The notes: generated from the sequence alone by a model not told the origin. 64,000 nt of DNA from Flavobacteriales bacterium (GCA_020635355.1 JACJZW010000016.1:7152-71151); one strand, 5' to 3'. Positions 32,523 through 42,249 are shown, numbered from the stretch's first letter. Numbers and translations are program-made.

Positions 32523-34905
32523 ATCTAGACAAAATAACCCTGCTGGTATGCGTAAAGCCATCACCAATAATGTGGACGAGATACAGACCATTGGATAGGT
32601 TATCCAGGTTCAGGTTCGTTTCTGAGTTCACTGAAAGTGAAGCTGACTTCAACAACTGTCCGTTGAGCGAGCGCAGTTCAACCAGCCCATTGCCAATATG
32701 TTTTTCCAATCGCACGGTGAGCATTCCTTTGGTGGGGTTTGGATAGATTCGGACAAATTCCTCACCGGCAATACCCTTGATGCCAACTTCTCCAATTGTG
32801 ACTTGCTTACTAAGGGTGTCATAGCAACCAAATTCGTTCTCAGCTAAGAGCATGATGGTATAGGTGCCCTGAGTAGCATACACGCGATATGGAGCATCCA
32901 TGGTAGAGGTGTCTTGCAGATCATTGTTGAAAATCCAGATATGCTGTCGATAACCGGAAGAGGTGTTGGTGAAATGCACCGTATCACCGGTCATGTAATT
33001 TTTATTCTCGAATGAGAAATCTACCGTAGGACCAGCCACCACTCTTGGGTAGGCTGATTTCATCACTGTTCCGCATTGATTGCTGGCGGTAAGGGTGGCG
33101 GTGTACCTCCCTGGATCGCCGTAGGCATGGGTAATGTGTGGAATTTGAATGTCGGGATATTCTGTGGTGCCATCACCATAATCCACCATCATGGTTTGTG
33201 CACCGGAATGAATAACATCAAACAAAAAGGCCTCATTAACACAACCGGCAAGCGGATAGAAATAGAAGTTAAACGAAGGATTGATCATGTGATCGGTAAT
33301 CTCAGTGGTGTAGGCCTTTTTGCCTGTGATACCACAACTGTTTTCGGCAGTTACTTCAACCAGAAAATCACCCGCACTGGAGTAGGGCATCTTCGCCATA
33401 TAACCACTCTGTGAGGAGCCATCATGAAACTTCCATAGCATATTTTGTATTTCAGCACCGTCTGAGGAGGCATAATAGTAAATGGTATCCTGGATGCAGT
33501 TTTTTGCTCCAACGGCGTCCTGATTGGATGAGATGCTCAGGGTAACTCGATTGGCTGAATCAATAACTTGCGTGAAAAACGAACTATCGCTTAATCCACA
33601 CGCATTGGTAAGGATACACTTGCCGTAGTAGTTCCCATGAGCAGCATAGGTGTGCTGTGCCTGACTGCTCTGATCAACAAAGCGCTCCATTGAACCATCA
33701 CCATACCAAACATCCAGTGTGTCGCCTGGAGTGATGTAAGCCAGATTTACATTCACCTCCTGACCTGGACAGGCAATTTGAGGATAGGTGCTGATGTATG
33801 GCCGGTATGGCGCAGATCCCGAACCAATGGTTATTTGTACAATCGACGTGTCCGGTAACGCGCAATTTTTATAATTGAAAATGATCTCAACATCATACGT
33901 GCCGTCAGTGGAATAACTGTGATAGATGAGTCCGGTTGTGTCCGTAAAATCCATGGTTTGACCATCCTGGAAATTGACTTTACCATCTAACAAATAATTG
34001 GTCATTAAACTAAATCGAATGGGTTGCCCGGAACAGGTAGCTCTTGGCGAAACGCTGAATCCCGGCATGTTGTCAACGGTATCCACCACGTGCACGGTGA
34101 GGTTTGCCGTGTCTGAACCACAGGTGTTGAAGCTGATGGCTTGTAAATCATAATCTCCTGTTTGCTCAAAGGTGTATTCAAACTCCGTCAGGGCCGTTTG
34201 TTTGCCATCGCCTGTTGTAATTGAAACACTATCTACCTCATCCTGTAAATACGAATTGATGAAGACGCTTTGTCCGTTACAAACCGTCATTGGACTGGCG
34301 TATAGGCTAATGGAGGGTTTTGCTTCAAAGTTGTCTTTGACCACAATGGTCTGGGAGTCGGTGGCTACACCACATTTACCGAAAGCGGATGCTTTAATCC
34401 GATAGGTTCCCGCTGTATCATATCCATGCACTGGAAAACGAACTTCAGAGGTAAAGCCATCACCGAAATCCCAGGCGAGCGAATCAAATCCCTTCATATT
34501 GCTCCAGGCAGAAATGGAAAACTCGGTATTAATGCAGAACACATTATTGAGGGCGTATTGCTCCAAACTGAATTGGGCGGTTGGTGCAGGGCGGACGTAA
34601 ATGATTTTTTCGATGGTGTCCTGGAGCGGATTTGAACCGGATTCCATCACCATAAGTTTAACGTAATACGTACCTGCGGTTGAATAGGTGTGACCCACAA
34701 CGGAATCAACATAGGTGCTCCATCCAGTGTAGCTGGGAACGTCTCCGAAATTGTAGTTATAGTAACTAACGCCATCGGATTTGGCTTTAAAAATCACTAG
34801 CTGACCGGCACAGACGGTGTCCTGTACGGTAAATTCGGCTTTAATCTGAGCTTGCGATACAAACGAAATCAAACTCAATAAAATGAGGGTAACATAGTTT
34901 TTCAT
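32521..34905 (-). CDS. Large PKD-repeat protein with T9SS sorting domain
   Basis: A 794-residue secreted protein if started at the ATG at 34905, which gives a signal peptide directly (MKNYVTLILL, ending VSQAQ). It contains about eight PKD-type beta-sandwich repeats, recognisable as YDTAGTYRIK, YSTDGTYDVEI, YAAHGNYYGK and similar. The last 80 residues start FVRIYPNPTKGMLTVRLEK and form a type A T9SS sorting domain. Predicted surface or extracellular protein, possibly adhesive. Confidence 0.92.
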   Translation of the reverse strand: MKNYVTLILLSLISFVSQAQIKAEFTVQDTVCAGQLVIFKAKSDGVSYYNYNFGDVPSYTGWSTYVDSVVGHTYSTAGTYYVKLMVMESGSNPLQDTIEKIIYVRPAPTAQFSLEQYALNNVFCINTEFSISAWSNMKGFDSLAWDFGDGFTSEVRFPVHGYDTAGTYRIKASAFGKCGVATDSQTIVVKDNFEAKPSISLYASPMTVCNGQSVFINSYLQDEVDSVSITTGDGKQTALTEFEYTFEQTGDYDLQAISFNTCGSDTANLTVHVVDTVDNMPGFSVSPRATCSGQPIRFSLMTNYLLDGKVNFQDGQTMDFTDTTGLIYHSYSTDGTYDVEIIFNYKNCALPDTSIVQITIGSGSAPYRPYISTYPQIACPGQEVNVNLAYITPGDTLDVWYGDGSMERFVDQSSQAQHTYAAHGNYYGKCILTNACGLSDSSFFTQVIDSANRVTLSISSNQDAVGAKNCIQDTIYYYASSDGAEIQNMLWKFHDGSSQSGYMAKMPYSSAGDFLVEVTAENSCGITGKKAYTTEITDHMINPSFNFYFYPLAGCVNEAFLFDVIHSGAQTMMVDYGDGTTEYPDIQIPHITHAYGDPGRYTATLTASNQCGTVMKSAYPRVVAGPTVDFSFENKNYMTGDTVHFTNTSSGYRQHIWIFNNDLQDTSTMDAPYRVYATQGTYTIMLLAENEFGCYDTLSKQVTIGEVGIKGIAGEEFVRIYPNPTKGMLTVRLEKHIGNGLVELRSLNGQLLKSASLSVNSETNLNLDNLSNGLYLVHIIGDGFTHTSRVILSR

Positions 34906-35070
34906 GAGGGCACTTTTACTGGTTGTAATCAAGTTGGATTACTATCCGGAACAAAGGTCCATTTTAAGCCAGCCCAGGGCCTTGACCAACTGCAGTTACC
35001 GGGATGTGATTCGTCAACACAGGGGCTGACAATTTCACCAATTCGAAAGGATATTGTGTTGAAAAGCGGG

Positions 35071-35526
35071 CTAACCCATTTCCTTCAGCATCGTGATGCG
35101 ATCTTCCACATAGTGTTTGAGGGAGTCGTGTTTAATGAGGGCATCGTCTTCCCAGCGGAAATCGTTGGTGGCTTCATCCATCAATTCAGCGGTGGTGTCC
35201 ATGTCCAGACAAAATACTCGCGGGTCATCACCCGATAAAGAAATGAACGTGTCGTTGCCGCACCCATCCGTTCCGATACATAGTTTACCTCGGCAAAAAC
35301 CTTCGGTGTTGGGTAGATTTAAAAAATCCCGATTGTGTTCAATCATCCAGTCAAAATCAGTGGTGAGGTAGATATAATCCTCATCATTGGCCATCTTTCG
35401 AAGCTTTTGGATCAGAGCCGATTCGTGGGCATAAAAGTCATGCACGAAGGCCGGAAGTGAAATATTTAAGGCGGATTCAACCGCAGCTAGATCGTTGGGG
35501 TCGTAGGATTTTTTTTTAAAAAACAT
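35071..35526 (-). CDS. SMI1/KNR4 (SUKH) family protein
   Basis: A 151-residue cytoplasmic protein with SUKH-domain features: an N-terminal LAAVESALNISLPAFVHDFY, then FCRGKLCIGTDGCGNDTFISL and FRWEDDAL. SUKH proteins often act as immunity proteins to polymorphic toxins, but no toxin gene is adjacent. It stands alone between the PKD protein and an amidohydrolase. Confidence 0.75.
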   Translation of the reverse strand: MFFKKKSYDPNDLAAVESALNISLPAFVHDFYAHESALIQKLRKMANDEDYIYLTTDFDWMIEHNRDFLNLPNTEGFCRGKLCIGTDGCGNDTFISLSGDDPRVFCLDMDTTAELMDEATNDFRWEDDALIKHDSLKHYVEDRITMLKEMG

Positions 35527-35568
35527 GGTGGTGATTGGATAGCATGTAACCGTTCAAGTATACCCCAT

Positions 35569-36981
35569 TTAATTCATTTGAACCGTTTTGCGCCGATCGC
35601 CCATTTTTTGGTGGTGTGTTCTAACCGTGTCGGTCATCTGTTTTAACATTGATTGAGGTAGCCATTGTCCGTTTGCAAACACACCATAAATGTTCCTGGT
35701 GTGGTGGATGTCTTCCATTGGGTTGGAATTTAAAAGGACGAGGTCCGCAAATTTTCCGGGTTCAATGGTTCCTATGAGGTGGTCAATACCTAACCATTTT
35801 GCAGGAAGAATGGTTGATGATTTCAGTGCATCTTTGGGCGACAACCCTGCCTGTACCAAAAGTACCAGTTCGTCATGAAGCGCATACCCCCACACAACTC
35901 CCGAGCAACCGGCATCTGTTCCGGTTACGAGTGGGATGTTTGCCTGATAGAAGGCTTTGACCAGGCGATTGTTGAAATCCATTAACTCGGCTAAATGCCG
36001 GGTATCCTGATTATTAGATCCATCATTGAATTTGTTGGCGTTAATCCATTTATCCTGCATCAGCGGATGGATGAGTTCAAAGCCTTGAAGGTGGCGGATG
36101 CTGTCCAACGATTGAGTCTGATCTCGAATTCGTTTTATGGTAATGAGGGTTGGACACAGCCAGGTTCCGCTGGCTTTAGCCATGGATACAAATGATTGAA
36201 TGTCATCATCTCCATAGGTCTTTGATTGTTTTGCGAACTCTTCGGCATGGGCTACCAAATTGAAGCCGGGAACAAATGCTTTCTGTGTTTTGCCGATGAA
36301 TGAATTGGGAATATGGCCAACCACCTTCATATGTTGGCGGTTGGCTTCATCAACTATTGCCAAAAAAGTTTCTTCATCTAGTTGGGAGTAGACCTTGATG
36401 AATTCATACCCTTCCGCCTTGGCCATGCGAACTGATTGACGGCCATCCTCCGGATTATTGGCTATTCTGCCATCTCCATCACCCCCATTGATCAGCGCTG
36501 CCAAAGCCATACGTGGCCCGATGATGCGTCCTTTTTGGATCGCATTGCGTTGGGCAAAGTTCTCAGCTCGGGCATTCAGGTCAAAGATGGTAGTGACGCC
36601 ATTGGCCAAGTATAAGGTCATGACATCCTGGTCATCAACAAAGAAGGTCGCGCCTTGAGTTGGGTAGGGCGTACCAAAGTTAATGTCGGCAAACCCATGA
36701 ACATGCATATCAATAAATCCAGGTAGAAGCCATTTGTTGGTTCCATCGATTCGAGTGGCAGAATCCGGTATCGGGCCGTTGATAGACTCTATGCGGTGGT
36801 CGCGTATGACCACATTAACGTTGGATAACAGGGTGTCTTTATCCGTCATCGGAAGAACGGAAACATTCAGAATCACATACAGGTTGGTGGCATTCCCTCG
36901 TTGGTGTTGACCATCTTGATGACCACAACCGAGGTTAATTAGTAGGAGGATACATGCCGTTAAGAGAACCGATCGATTCAT
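35569..36981 (-). CDS. Amidohydrolase-family lipoprotein
   Basis: A 470-residue exported metal-dependent hydrolase. Translation probably starts at the ATG at 36981, which yields a lipoprotein signal (LLINLGC); a start at 37059 would add 26 residues with no signal and overlap the small gene upstream. The TIM-barrel metal site is visible as LPGFIDMHVHGF (HxH), VVGHIPN, VAHAEEF and TGTDAG (final Asp), ending with GKFADLVLLN. Likely an imidazolonepropionase- or prolidase-like enzyme; substrate unknown. Confidence 0.9.
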   Translation of the reverse strand: MNRSVLLTACILLLINLGCGHQDGQHQRGNATNLYVILNVSVLPMTDKDTLLSNVNVVIRDHRIESINGPIPDSATRIDGTNKWLLPGFIDMHVHGFADINFGTPYPTQGATFFVDDQDVMTLYLANGVTTIFDLNARAENFAQRNAIQKGRIIGPRMALAALINGGDGDGRIANNPEDGRQSVRMAKAEGYEFIKVYSQLDEETFLAIVDEANRQHMKVVGHIPNSFIGKTQKAFVPGFNLVAHAEEFAKQSKTYGDDDIQSFVSMAKASGTWLCPTLITIKRIRDQTQSLDSIRHLQGFELIHPLMQDKWINANKFNDGSNNQDTRHLAELMDFNNRLVKAFYQANIPLVTGTDAGCSGVVWGYALHDELVLLVQAGLSPKDALKSSTILPAKWLGIDHLIGTIEPGKFADLVLLNSNPMEDIHHTRNIYGVFANGQWLPQSMLKQMTDTVRTHHQKMGDRRKTVQMN

Positions 36982-37015
36982 ATTACGCCAACCAAGTCTT
37001 TGGAAAGACGGTGCT

Positions 37016-37195
37016 TTATGACGGATGATTTTGTTTGCGATTGATGGAAGATGTCCCAATCAGCACCAATCCGCAAAAGCCTCCCCAGAAATAACTGTTA
37101 AAGGACTGGCCGTTGGAATAGGAAAAGATGCTGGCAAAGATTGCCAAAGCTCCAATGATGTTTAACAGCCAAAAGGTTACGGTTGATTTTTTCAT
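37016..37195 (-). CDS. Small 59-residue membrane protein
   Basis: An intact reading frame of 59 codons: start MKKSTVTFWLLNIIGALAIF, a second hydrophobic stretch GGFCGLVLIGTSS, and a basic tail INRKQNHPS. Two transmembrane helices are predicted. It ends 35 bases before the likely start of the amidohydrolase gene on the same strand, so the two may be co-transcribed. The codon pattern and hydrophobic profile look like a real gene, but the length leaves some doubt. Confidence 0.6.
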   Translation of the reverse strand: MKKSTVTFWLLNIIGALAIFASIFSYSNGQSFNSYFWGGFCGLVLIGTSSINRKQNHPS

Positions 37196-37199
37196 GGGT

Positions 37200-37343
37200 A
37201 AAAGGTAGGGGATTTTGATTAACTAAAATCTAAGAACGAAGATCAAATGGCGGTAAGATCCAATAACTGGTGAAGGGTGATCCATTACGCTCCTTTCAGT
37301 CGGTAAGGACAAATGGCTAAGATCTAAAATCTAAGATCTAATA
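37200..37343. repeat. Heptad region with conserved core
   Basis: TAAGAAC/TAAGATC heptads around one copy of the conserved core (GATCCATTACGCTCC... at 37279-37311). It adjoins the first attC-like palindrome. Confidence 0.85.
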
Positions 37344-37407
37344 GCTACTAACGGTCTGTGTATGGTGCGTATCCCGCAGGGTATGCACTATAAACCTTGT
37401 TATAGCC
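37344..37407. other. attC-like palindrome A
   Basis: Arms ACTAACGGTCTGTGTATGG (from 37348) and CTATAAACCTTGTTATAGCC (to 37407) pair imperfectly around a short centre, about 64 bp in all. It lies directly after the end of the lipoprotein gene at 37412, as an integron attC site would in a cassette. Confidence 0.5.
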
Positions 37408-37411
37408 TTTT

Positions 37412-38989
37412 TTAATTTATTCCTTTCAACTTTTCATTAATATCTTTAATTGAACTTTCTACCAATTCAATTTTAAAGGACTCCTTTTCAGAAATCACAA
37501 ATTCTTTGATTCCGATATAAGGTTTATCATTCTTATATGATAGAGCGAAAATCGTAGCTGTTTCTCCAATTGGTAACCTTGTATATGGCGCAGACTTTCC
37601 AGTAAACGTATATTCTGAATTATCAGATGATGTTCCATTTAATGCAATTCTTCTTCTGTTGATTATTAAGCTCATTGTTGCAAAATCATATTCGTCATAA
37701 TTACTAATACTAGCAATTATAATTGACTCCTTCGCATTTGGATTTTTGTAAAATTGGTCACAGTTAATCCAGCCAAGTTCTGAAACAGAGAAGGAGTTGA
37801 TTAAAACTCTTTTCGTAGTTTCTTTATTTCTTCTAGCAGTAACAATCTGATTTTGTCTTTCATAAGCCCCGATAATTTCATCAATCTCAATTTCTGAAAA
37901 TCCGTTTTTCTCAAGTTGATTTCTTGCATTTTTATCCATTAAGTCAATTCCTGGGGGGAACTTGAGAACTGTCGTCAACCTCTCTTCATAAAACCTTTTA
38001 AATGCATCCAGAAAATCAATAGTCTCAAATTCAGAATACCAGTAGCTGTCAAATTTTGCTTTTCCTTCCCAAGTTTTCATATAGGCGAAGGCCAAAGAGT
38101 CGCAATACCAAAGATCTTTATCGAGATTGTTTAAGTAAATGTGAGTAATTGCAGAATCTTTAACCATTTCGCCTGACTGCACAGTTGTTGAATAGTACGA
38201 GGTATATTGGCCAATTGCTTCTTGAGCCGACATAATGAAAGGAAATCTTTCCTCAAATTCTCTTGTAGCTATAAATGTAGCTTCTAATTTTGGATTCGAG
38301 AATGTCGATGAATCTCTAATGTCATCAGGCCAATTTGCGTCCGACCTGTAGCCCATGTAACCTTGGTTGTTTGCTATCCTCTCGAAATGATGTGAAACTG
38401 TGTAGTGATATTCAAATAATTCAAGAGGCAAAGGAATAAGCTTGTTCTCAATCTTTGATTTTTCATTCCAATTGATATTTGCTGTCGAATCATAAGTTCC
38501 TGAGAAGATTCTGATATCTGAAGCAATACCATAACTGTTGATTTTTGGTAATTCAATTTGTAATTTTTTGCTTGGTGCTAATCCAACCGTTTCTCCATTT
38601 GACTTTGCATCAATAAACAACATTCCTTCACTTTGCAGAATACTTCCATTTGACAAAGTTTGAAGATTTGATTTAACGAAATCAGCCACGGATAAAATTT
38701 CAATCAATTCGATATCAACCTTTCCTTTTACTGTTTCACCTTTTGGATTAATAAAGCTATTTTTAGGGATGAAAACTTGAGTGCCATTTTCTCCTAAAAG
38801 GATTTTATCAGAACTTGCTTCTATTGCAAAATATTGACTCTTAGGTCTGAGTTGATTTATCAAAATATCAGCTTTAGTATTGGGGATAGACACTCTATTT
38901 TCTAGTTCAATATTCTTCGAGGAGTTGTTCGCACAAGAAAACAATAACCCTGCAATTAATATTTTAAGTATGGCACTATAGAATTTCAT
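37412..38989 (-). CDS. Large lipoprotein in an AT-rich cassette-like segment
   Basis: A 525-residue lipoprotein (lipobox LLFSC, Cys19). Residues 60-110 read GTQVFIPKNSFINPKGETVKG (given here as VFIPKNSFINPKGETVKG), a ZU5-like beta segment seen in other Bacteroidota lipoproteins. The remainder is unassigned. Base composition is visibly more AT-rich than the neighbours, and palindromes at both ends suggest it was acquired as a cassette. Transcribed on the minus strand. Confidence 0.75.
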   Translation of the reverse strand: MKFYSAILKILIAGLLFSCANNSSKNIELENRVSIPNTKADILINQLRPKSQYFAIEASSDKILLGENGTQVFIPKNSFINPKGETVKGKVDIELIEILSVADFVKSNLQTLSNGSILQSEGMLFIDAKSNGETVGLAPSKKLQIELPKINSYGIASDIRIFSGTYDSTANINWNEKSKIENKLIPLPLELFEYHYTVSHHFERIANNQGYMGYRSDANWPDDIRDSSTFSNPKLEATFIATREFEERFPFIMSAQEAIGQYTSYYSTTVQSGEMVKDSAITHIYLNNLDKDLWYCDSLAFAYMKTWEGKAKFDSYWYSEFETIDFLDAFKRFYEERLTTVLKFPPGIDLMDKNARNQLEKNGFSEIEIDEIIGAYERQNQIVTARRNKETTKRVLINSFSVSELGWINCDQFYKNPNAKESIIIASISNYDEYDFATMSLIINRRRIALNGTSSDNSEYTFTGKSAPYTRLPIGETATIFALSYKNDKPYIGIKEFVISEKESFKIELVESSIKDINEKLKGIN

Positions 38990-39004
38990 TGTAGTTTCTT
39001 TATT

Positions 39005-39134
39005 GGCTATAACGGTTCGGCTAAACGCAGTGCGGGTTGGTTAGTATTCTTTTCAAATTTAGGGAATTGTGAATGGTTTAATTCTCATCTGGCGGAAACG
39101 AGTGGAGCATTGACGTTTAGCCATTGTTGTGGGC
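39005..39134. other. attC-like palindrome B
   Basis: Arms GGCTATAACGGTTCGGCTAA (from 39005) and CGTTTAGCCATTGTTGTGGG (to 39133) pair, with the identical core GGCTAAACG/CGTTTAGCC. Length about 130 bp, between two AT-rich genes on the same strand. Confidence 0.55.
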
Positions 39135-39140
39135 TGTTTC

Positions 39141-39776
39141 TTAAATATCTTGATTAGCTTTATTATCTATTCCAATTAAATCTCGAAAGTCAGCAATCAA
39201 TTGATCCAGAGCTGGTGGTATCTGTTTTTGTATTCTACTGCTAGCCTCCCTGCTTTTTTGTGCAGTTTCTTTGTCTTTGAATCCTAATTCATGACCCAAG
39301 GTATAGTCAAGGTAGCTTGTGAAAAAATCGTTTCTTATTTGTTCGATTTTTTCAACGGTCTTGGGAGGATAAAATATCTTATGCCCGTCGAAATATTTTA
39401 TAAAATCATTATACCTATTTGCAGCAATGTTAATTCTCTCTAATTCTTCCTTCTCCGCATCTTTCACTATGGTTTTCATAAATGCAGTCATTGCAATCAT
39501 GTCTCTGTTAAGATTAGAAAGTTTTTTATTCAATGTCAGAATAGAATCTAATTGCTTTTCATACGTCTTGGTTGATTTATAGTTCCTTAAGTTTAATTCG
39601 GATTTATATAGTTCTAATTTGGTATCAAGCTTTACCTGAAATTCTCTTGTTTTTTGACCTAACTCATCCTTATAGGCTTCAAATTTTCTATCAGCAGATT
39701 TTGACATCATTAATTGAATAAAGTACATGGCGGTTCCAAAAATTCCGAGCTCCTTTAAAAGTTCTATGATGTCCAT
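39141..39776 (-). CDS. Membrane-anchored coiled-coil protein in a cassette-like segment
   Basis: A 211-residue protein with one N-terminal transmembrane helix (LGIFGTAMYFIQLMM) followed by long charged helices (residues 30-200). AT-rich like the preceding gene and bounded by attC-like palindromes B and C. No family is recognised; proteins of this type are common in integron cassettes. Confidence 0.65.
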   Translation of the reverse strand: MDIIELLKELGIFGTAMYFIQLMMSKSADRKFEAYKDELGQKTREFQVKLDTKLELYKSELNLRNYKSTKTYEKQLDSILTLNKKLSNLNRDMIAMTAFMKTIVKDAEKEELERINIAANRYNDFIKYFDGHKIFYPPKTVEKIEQIRNDFFTSYLDYTLGHELGFKDKETAQKSREASSRIQKQIPPALDQLIADFRDLIGIDNKANQDI

Positions 39777-39793
39777 TGGTTTGTTTTATTAAT

Positions 39794-39925
39794 AGCCCAC
39801 AACGTACGACGGTATACCCAGTGTTGGGATTGAAACCAGTCTTTTACTCAAAAGTATTCTAAAGTAAGGAGTAAAATCAACCTTAGAAGAGAGAAGCTAA
39901 ACATTGGGTGTACCGTATGTTGGGT
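39794..39925. other. attC-like palindrome C
   Basis: ACGGTATACCCAGTGTT (from 39809) pairs with AACATTGGGTGTACCGT (to 39916) with two mismatches, and outer CCCACAAC/GTTGGG ends extend the pairing. On the minus strand it starts ACCCAAC, which fits the attC RYYYAAC core. About 132 bp. Confidence 0.6.
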
Positions 39926-40380
39926 TCAGTAGCCAGACGGCTACGAAAGGAGCCAAGATCTTTTTTTATTGGGTTTACATGCTTGTAAGCCCAGTCAAAA
40001 AAGACGTTGGGCGGTGAAATTAACACGTTTGGTGATTTTGGGTTAATCAATAAGGACCGGATGAAACCATATGACGTAACTTCATTGGCGCAATCGCTTG
40101 CGATTTGAAAGCGCGAGCTTTCATCGACTCGCTCGGGCCAATGAAGGGAAGGCATTTCAGGAGGGGCTTGTTGGTACTAAATCACCGCGTTGTTTCCGAC
40201 CATGGCGATGAGGAGCGACAAGGCTATTGAATTCAACAGTAGTATAGATAAACCAAACTCAGATTAAATGTCCAATAGCTGTTAGTTTGATCTATCATTT
40301 ATCGTTATGCTAATATACAGAAAGGTATGTTTAGTGTAAAGCGTATGTTGAGAAGTTCGGGAAGACGGCTTTGGGAAGGA
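39926..40380. other. Intergenic region without a recognised gene
   Basis: 455 bases after the last palindrome. It includes a TTGGGCTTACAAGC-like hairpin pair (GGGTTTACATGCTTGTAAGCCC) around 39970 and CGCTTGCGATTTGAAAGCGC near 40095. A 90-codon frame on the minus strand (39883-40155) crosses the palindrome and does not look like a real gene. Confidence 0.4.
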
Positions 40381-40530
40381 TAAGGTCTAAAAGCTAAGAG
40401 CTAAGATCGAATAGCGAATAACGGGTGGCGAGCGATCGGTGATCCATTACGCTCCTTTCAGTCGGTAAGGACAAGTGAGCGAAGCCAATTAAACATTCAG
40501 CATTCATCATTAAACATTAAAAAATTGACG
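40381..40530. repeat. Composite heptad-repeat region with conserved core
   Basis: Order: GCTAAGA and TAAGATC heptads, GAATAGC/GAATAAC units, GGTGGCGAG, the conserved core (40441-40473), GAGCGAAGCCAATTAAAC, then CATTAAG heptads up to the next gene's 3' end. Confidence 0.88.
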
Positions 40531-40533
40531 CAG

Positions 40534-41118
40534 TCAATTTTTTTTAGAGTCATCCCCATACTGCCAACGCTTATTACAATCCACCTCTAACTTGAGGAGA
40601 TCATTCATGTTGTAGGTTAACATATCGCCCTTGGGATAGATCTTGTTAAACACATCAACCACCCGAAAGATGTGTGCGCGATAGCAGTTGGCAACATATC
40701 CATCCAATTGTCGGTCGTTAATCTGAGCTTTAATGATAAATCGGGGCCAGCCCATGATAAATACACATCCCAGAGCGGAGTGGTGCCCAAACGAATCGGT
40801 TGCATTAAGAACCTCAATTAACGCCTTTTGTTGGGTGCGGGTTACGGGATATTGAGCCAGTGTATCGAACAAGTATGGAGGATAGTTCTCCGGATGCGTT
40901 GAGTCCCAATCCCAATACAATTGTCGTTTCGCTTCTAATTCAAATAGCGTAGTGTCCTTAATTTCAAAAACATGAAAATTGATAAAGGCCAGGCCTGAAT
41001 TCATCGGAAACCAAAAAGACGCCGATACCCGATCCTGAGCCGAGCTCATCTTAGGTTGGAAGCTGAGGACTACGATGAGGATCAGTCCCAATTGACGTAT
41101 AAGTGGGTTATTAATCAC
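40534..41118 (-). CDS. Exported protein, unknown function
   Basis: A 194-residue protein with a signal peptide (residues 1-27, ending SSAQ). Two cysteines (CVFIMGWP and NCYRAHIF) and a Trp/Tyr-rich middle (QLYWDWDSTHPENYPPY) are visible. No family is recognised. It overlaps the upstream gene by 8 bases and is the last member of a six-gene minus-strand run beginning at 44275. Confidence 0.6.
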   Translation of the reverse strand: MINNPLIRQLGLILIVVLSFQPKMSSAQDRVSASFWFPMNSGLAFINFHVFEIKDTTLFELEAKRQLYWDWDSTHPENYPPYLFDTLAQYPVTRTQQKALIEVLNATDSFGHHSALGCVFIMGWPRFIIKAQINDRQLDGYVANCYRAHIFRVVDVFNKIYPKGDMLTYNMNDLLKLEVDCNKRWQYGDDSKKN

Positions 41119-41806
41119 GCTTCAGCGTATGATAAAAGCCTGGTTTATTTCTGATGTAAATTCCGGGATAAAGGTTGTCTGCTTGCAGATGAACCTTGGC
41201 GCGCTCACAATTGGAAACATCACCCTGTACATCACACGAATATTCCGTTGTCTCGATTACGATGGAATCACCAAGAAAGGAGAGTTTGTTGCGCCACGAA
41301 AAGTGGGTGGATGTTTCATGAAACTGAACGACATCCACGTCGTCTGGAAATATATACTCCATGTAATCATCGTCATAGGTATACGACTCCAAAAAGCTGC
41401 TGGTGAGGTGTTGGTTTTGATGGTTCCAGATATGGACAGTTGTTCGTGTGAACTGAAACATACCGTGCTCACCGAGATTATCGGAGACGTGAAGGCTGAC
41501 TTTTAGAATGGTAATATCCGGGCTGTGTGATGTGGTGGGAATGAGCGTATCGATCTGCACCTGATAGCTCGTATAATCTAACACCATCAACGTATCGTTG
41601 CCGTATTTGGACAGACAAATCAATTCCGAATGACCGGAAAGCGTATCATTCAGATGGTCTGATTGTAGAGCGACGTTGAAGCTGGAATTGGAATAAAGTG
41701 TCTTTTGCGTAGGGGCATCGGTTTGAGCCATAATCCTTAGGGGTGGTGTGATCACTGTCGCGCAGACAAACCAGATATAGAATCTTTTTAAAACCCGATG
41801 GATCAT
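41111..41806 (-). CDS. Exported protein, unknown function
   Basis: A 231-residue beta-rich protein with a signal peptide (residues 1-28). It has an acidic patch (YTYDDDYMEYIFPDDVD) and a Cys pair (YSCDVQGDVSNC) near the C-terminus. No family is recognised. It overlaps the downstream gene by 8 bases and follows the previous stop by 3, so translation is coupled along the run. Confidence 0.6.
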   Translation of the reverse strand: MIHRVLKRFYIWFVCATVITPPLRIMAQTDAPTQKTLYSNSSFNVALQSDHLNDTLSGHSELICLSKYGNDTLMVLDYTSYQVQIDTLIPTTSHSPDITILKVSLHVSDNLGEHGMFQFTRTTVHIWNHQNQHLTSSFLESYTYDDDYMEYIFPDDVDVVQFHETSTHFSWRNKLSFLGDSIVIETTEYSCDVQGDVSNCERAKVHLQADNLYPGIYIRNKPGFYHTLKRD

Positions 41807-41809
41807 TCG

Positions 41810-42208
41810 CTAGTCATTATCATCAGAAGTAGGCCGTTCCAACGGAATAAGTCCTCGGATAAGGCTGTCGTCATATCGAAGTCCGGCCCGAAGCTTTTCG
41901 ATTTTATCGTTGTGTTTGGTTGCGACCACTTGTGCACAACGAACGCTGCAATACATCCTGTCTTTTTCCGAAAAAGCGAGATGCTCCAATGGGATATCTC
42001 CTTTCGATGCCTGTTCTGAAAGTTGAATAACTGCTTTTAAGGGTTCGGTGTAGTTGAGGTCAGTAATAGATCGCTCATCATAGGACGTGAGCACAAAGGC
42101 CTCCGTAAGTTCCGTGATCTCCACTTGACATGTGGCACAGCGATACTCCAGAGAATCACAACTAGATAGAGTGCATATTACGGCAAATAAGAGAATGGAA
42201 TTTTTCAT
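41810..42208 (-). CDS. Small lipoprotein with paired CxxC motifs
   Basis: A 132-residue lipoprotein (lipobox TLSSC, Cys17). The mature protein starts YRCATCQVEITEL (CxxC) and has a later YCSVRCAQVV (CxxxC), which together resemble a treble-clef or NosL-like metal site. Otherwise unassigned. Member of the 44275-40534 run. Confidence 0.6.
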   Translation of the reverse strand: MKNSILLFAVICTLSSCDSLEYRCATCQVEITELTEAFVLTSYDERSITDLNYTEPLKAVIQLSEQASKGDIPLEHLAFSEKDRMYCSVRCAQVVATKHNDKIEKLRAGLRYDDSLIRGLIPLERPTSDDND

Positions 42209-42249
42209 ACGTATAGAATATTAGCTAAGTCCTTATTCGTGGTTCCAGA

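Noticed and set aside
39883..40155. 90-codon minus-strand frame
   Set aside because: It crosses one arm of attC-like palindrome C and its composition does not look like a protein gene; most likely a chance frame.
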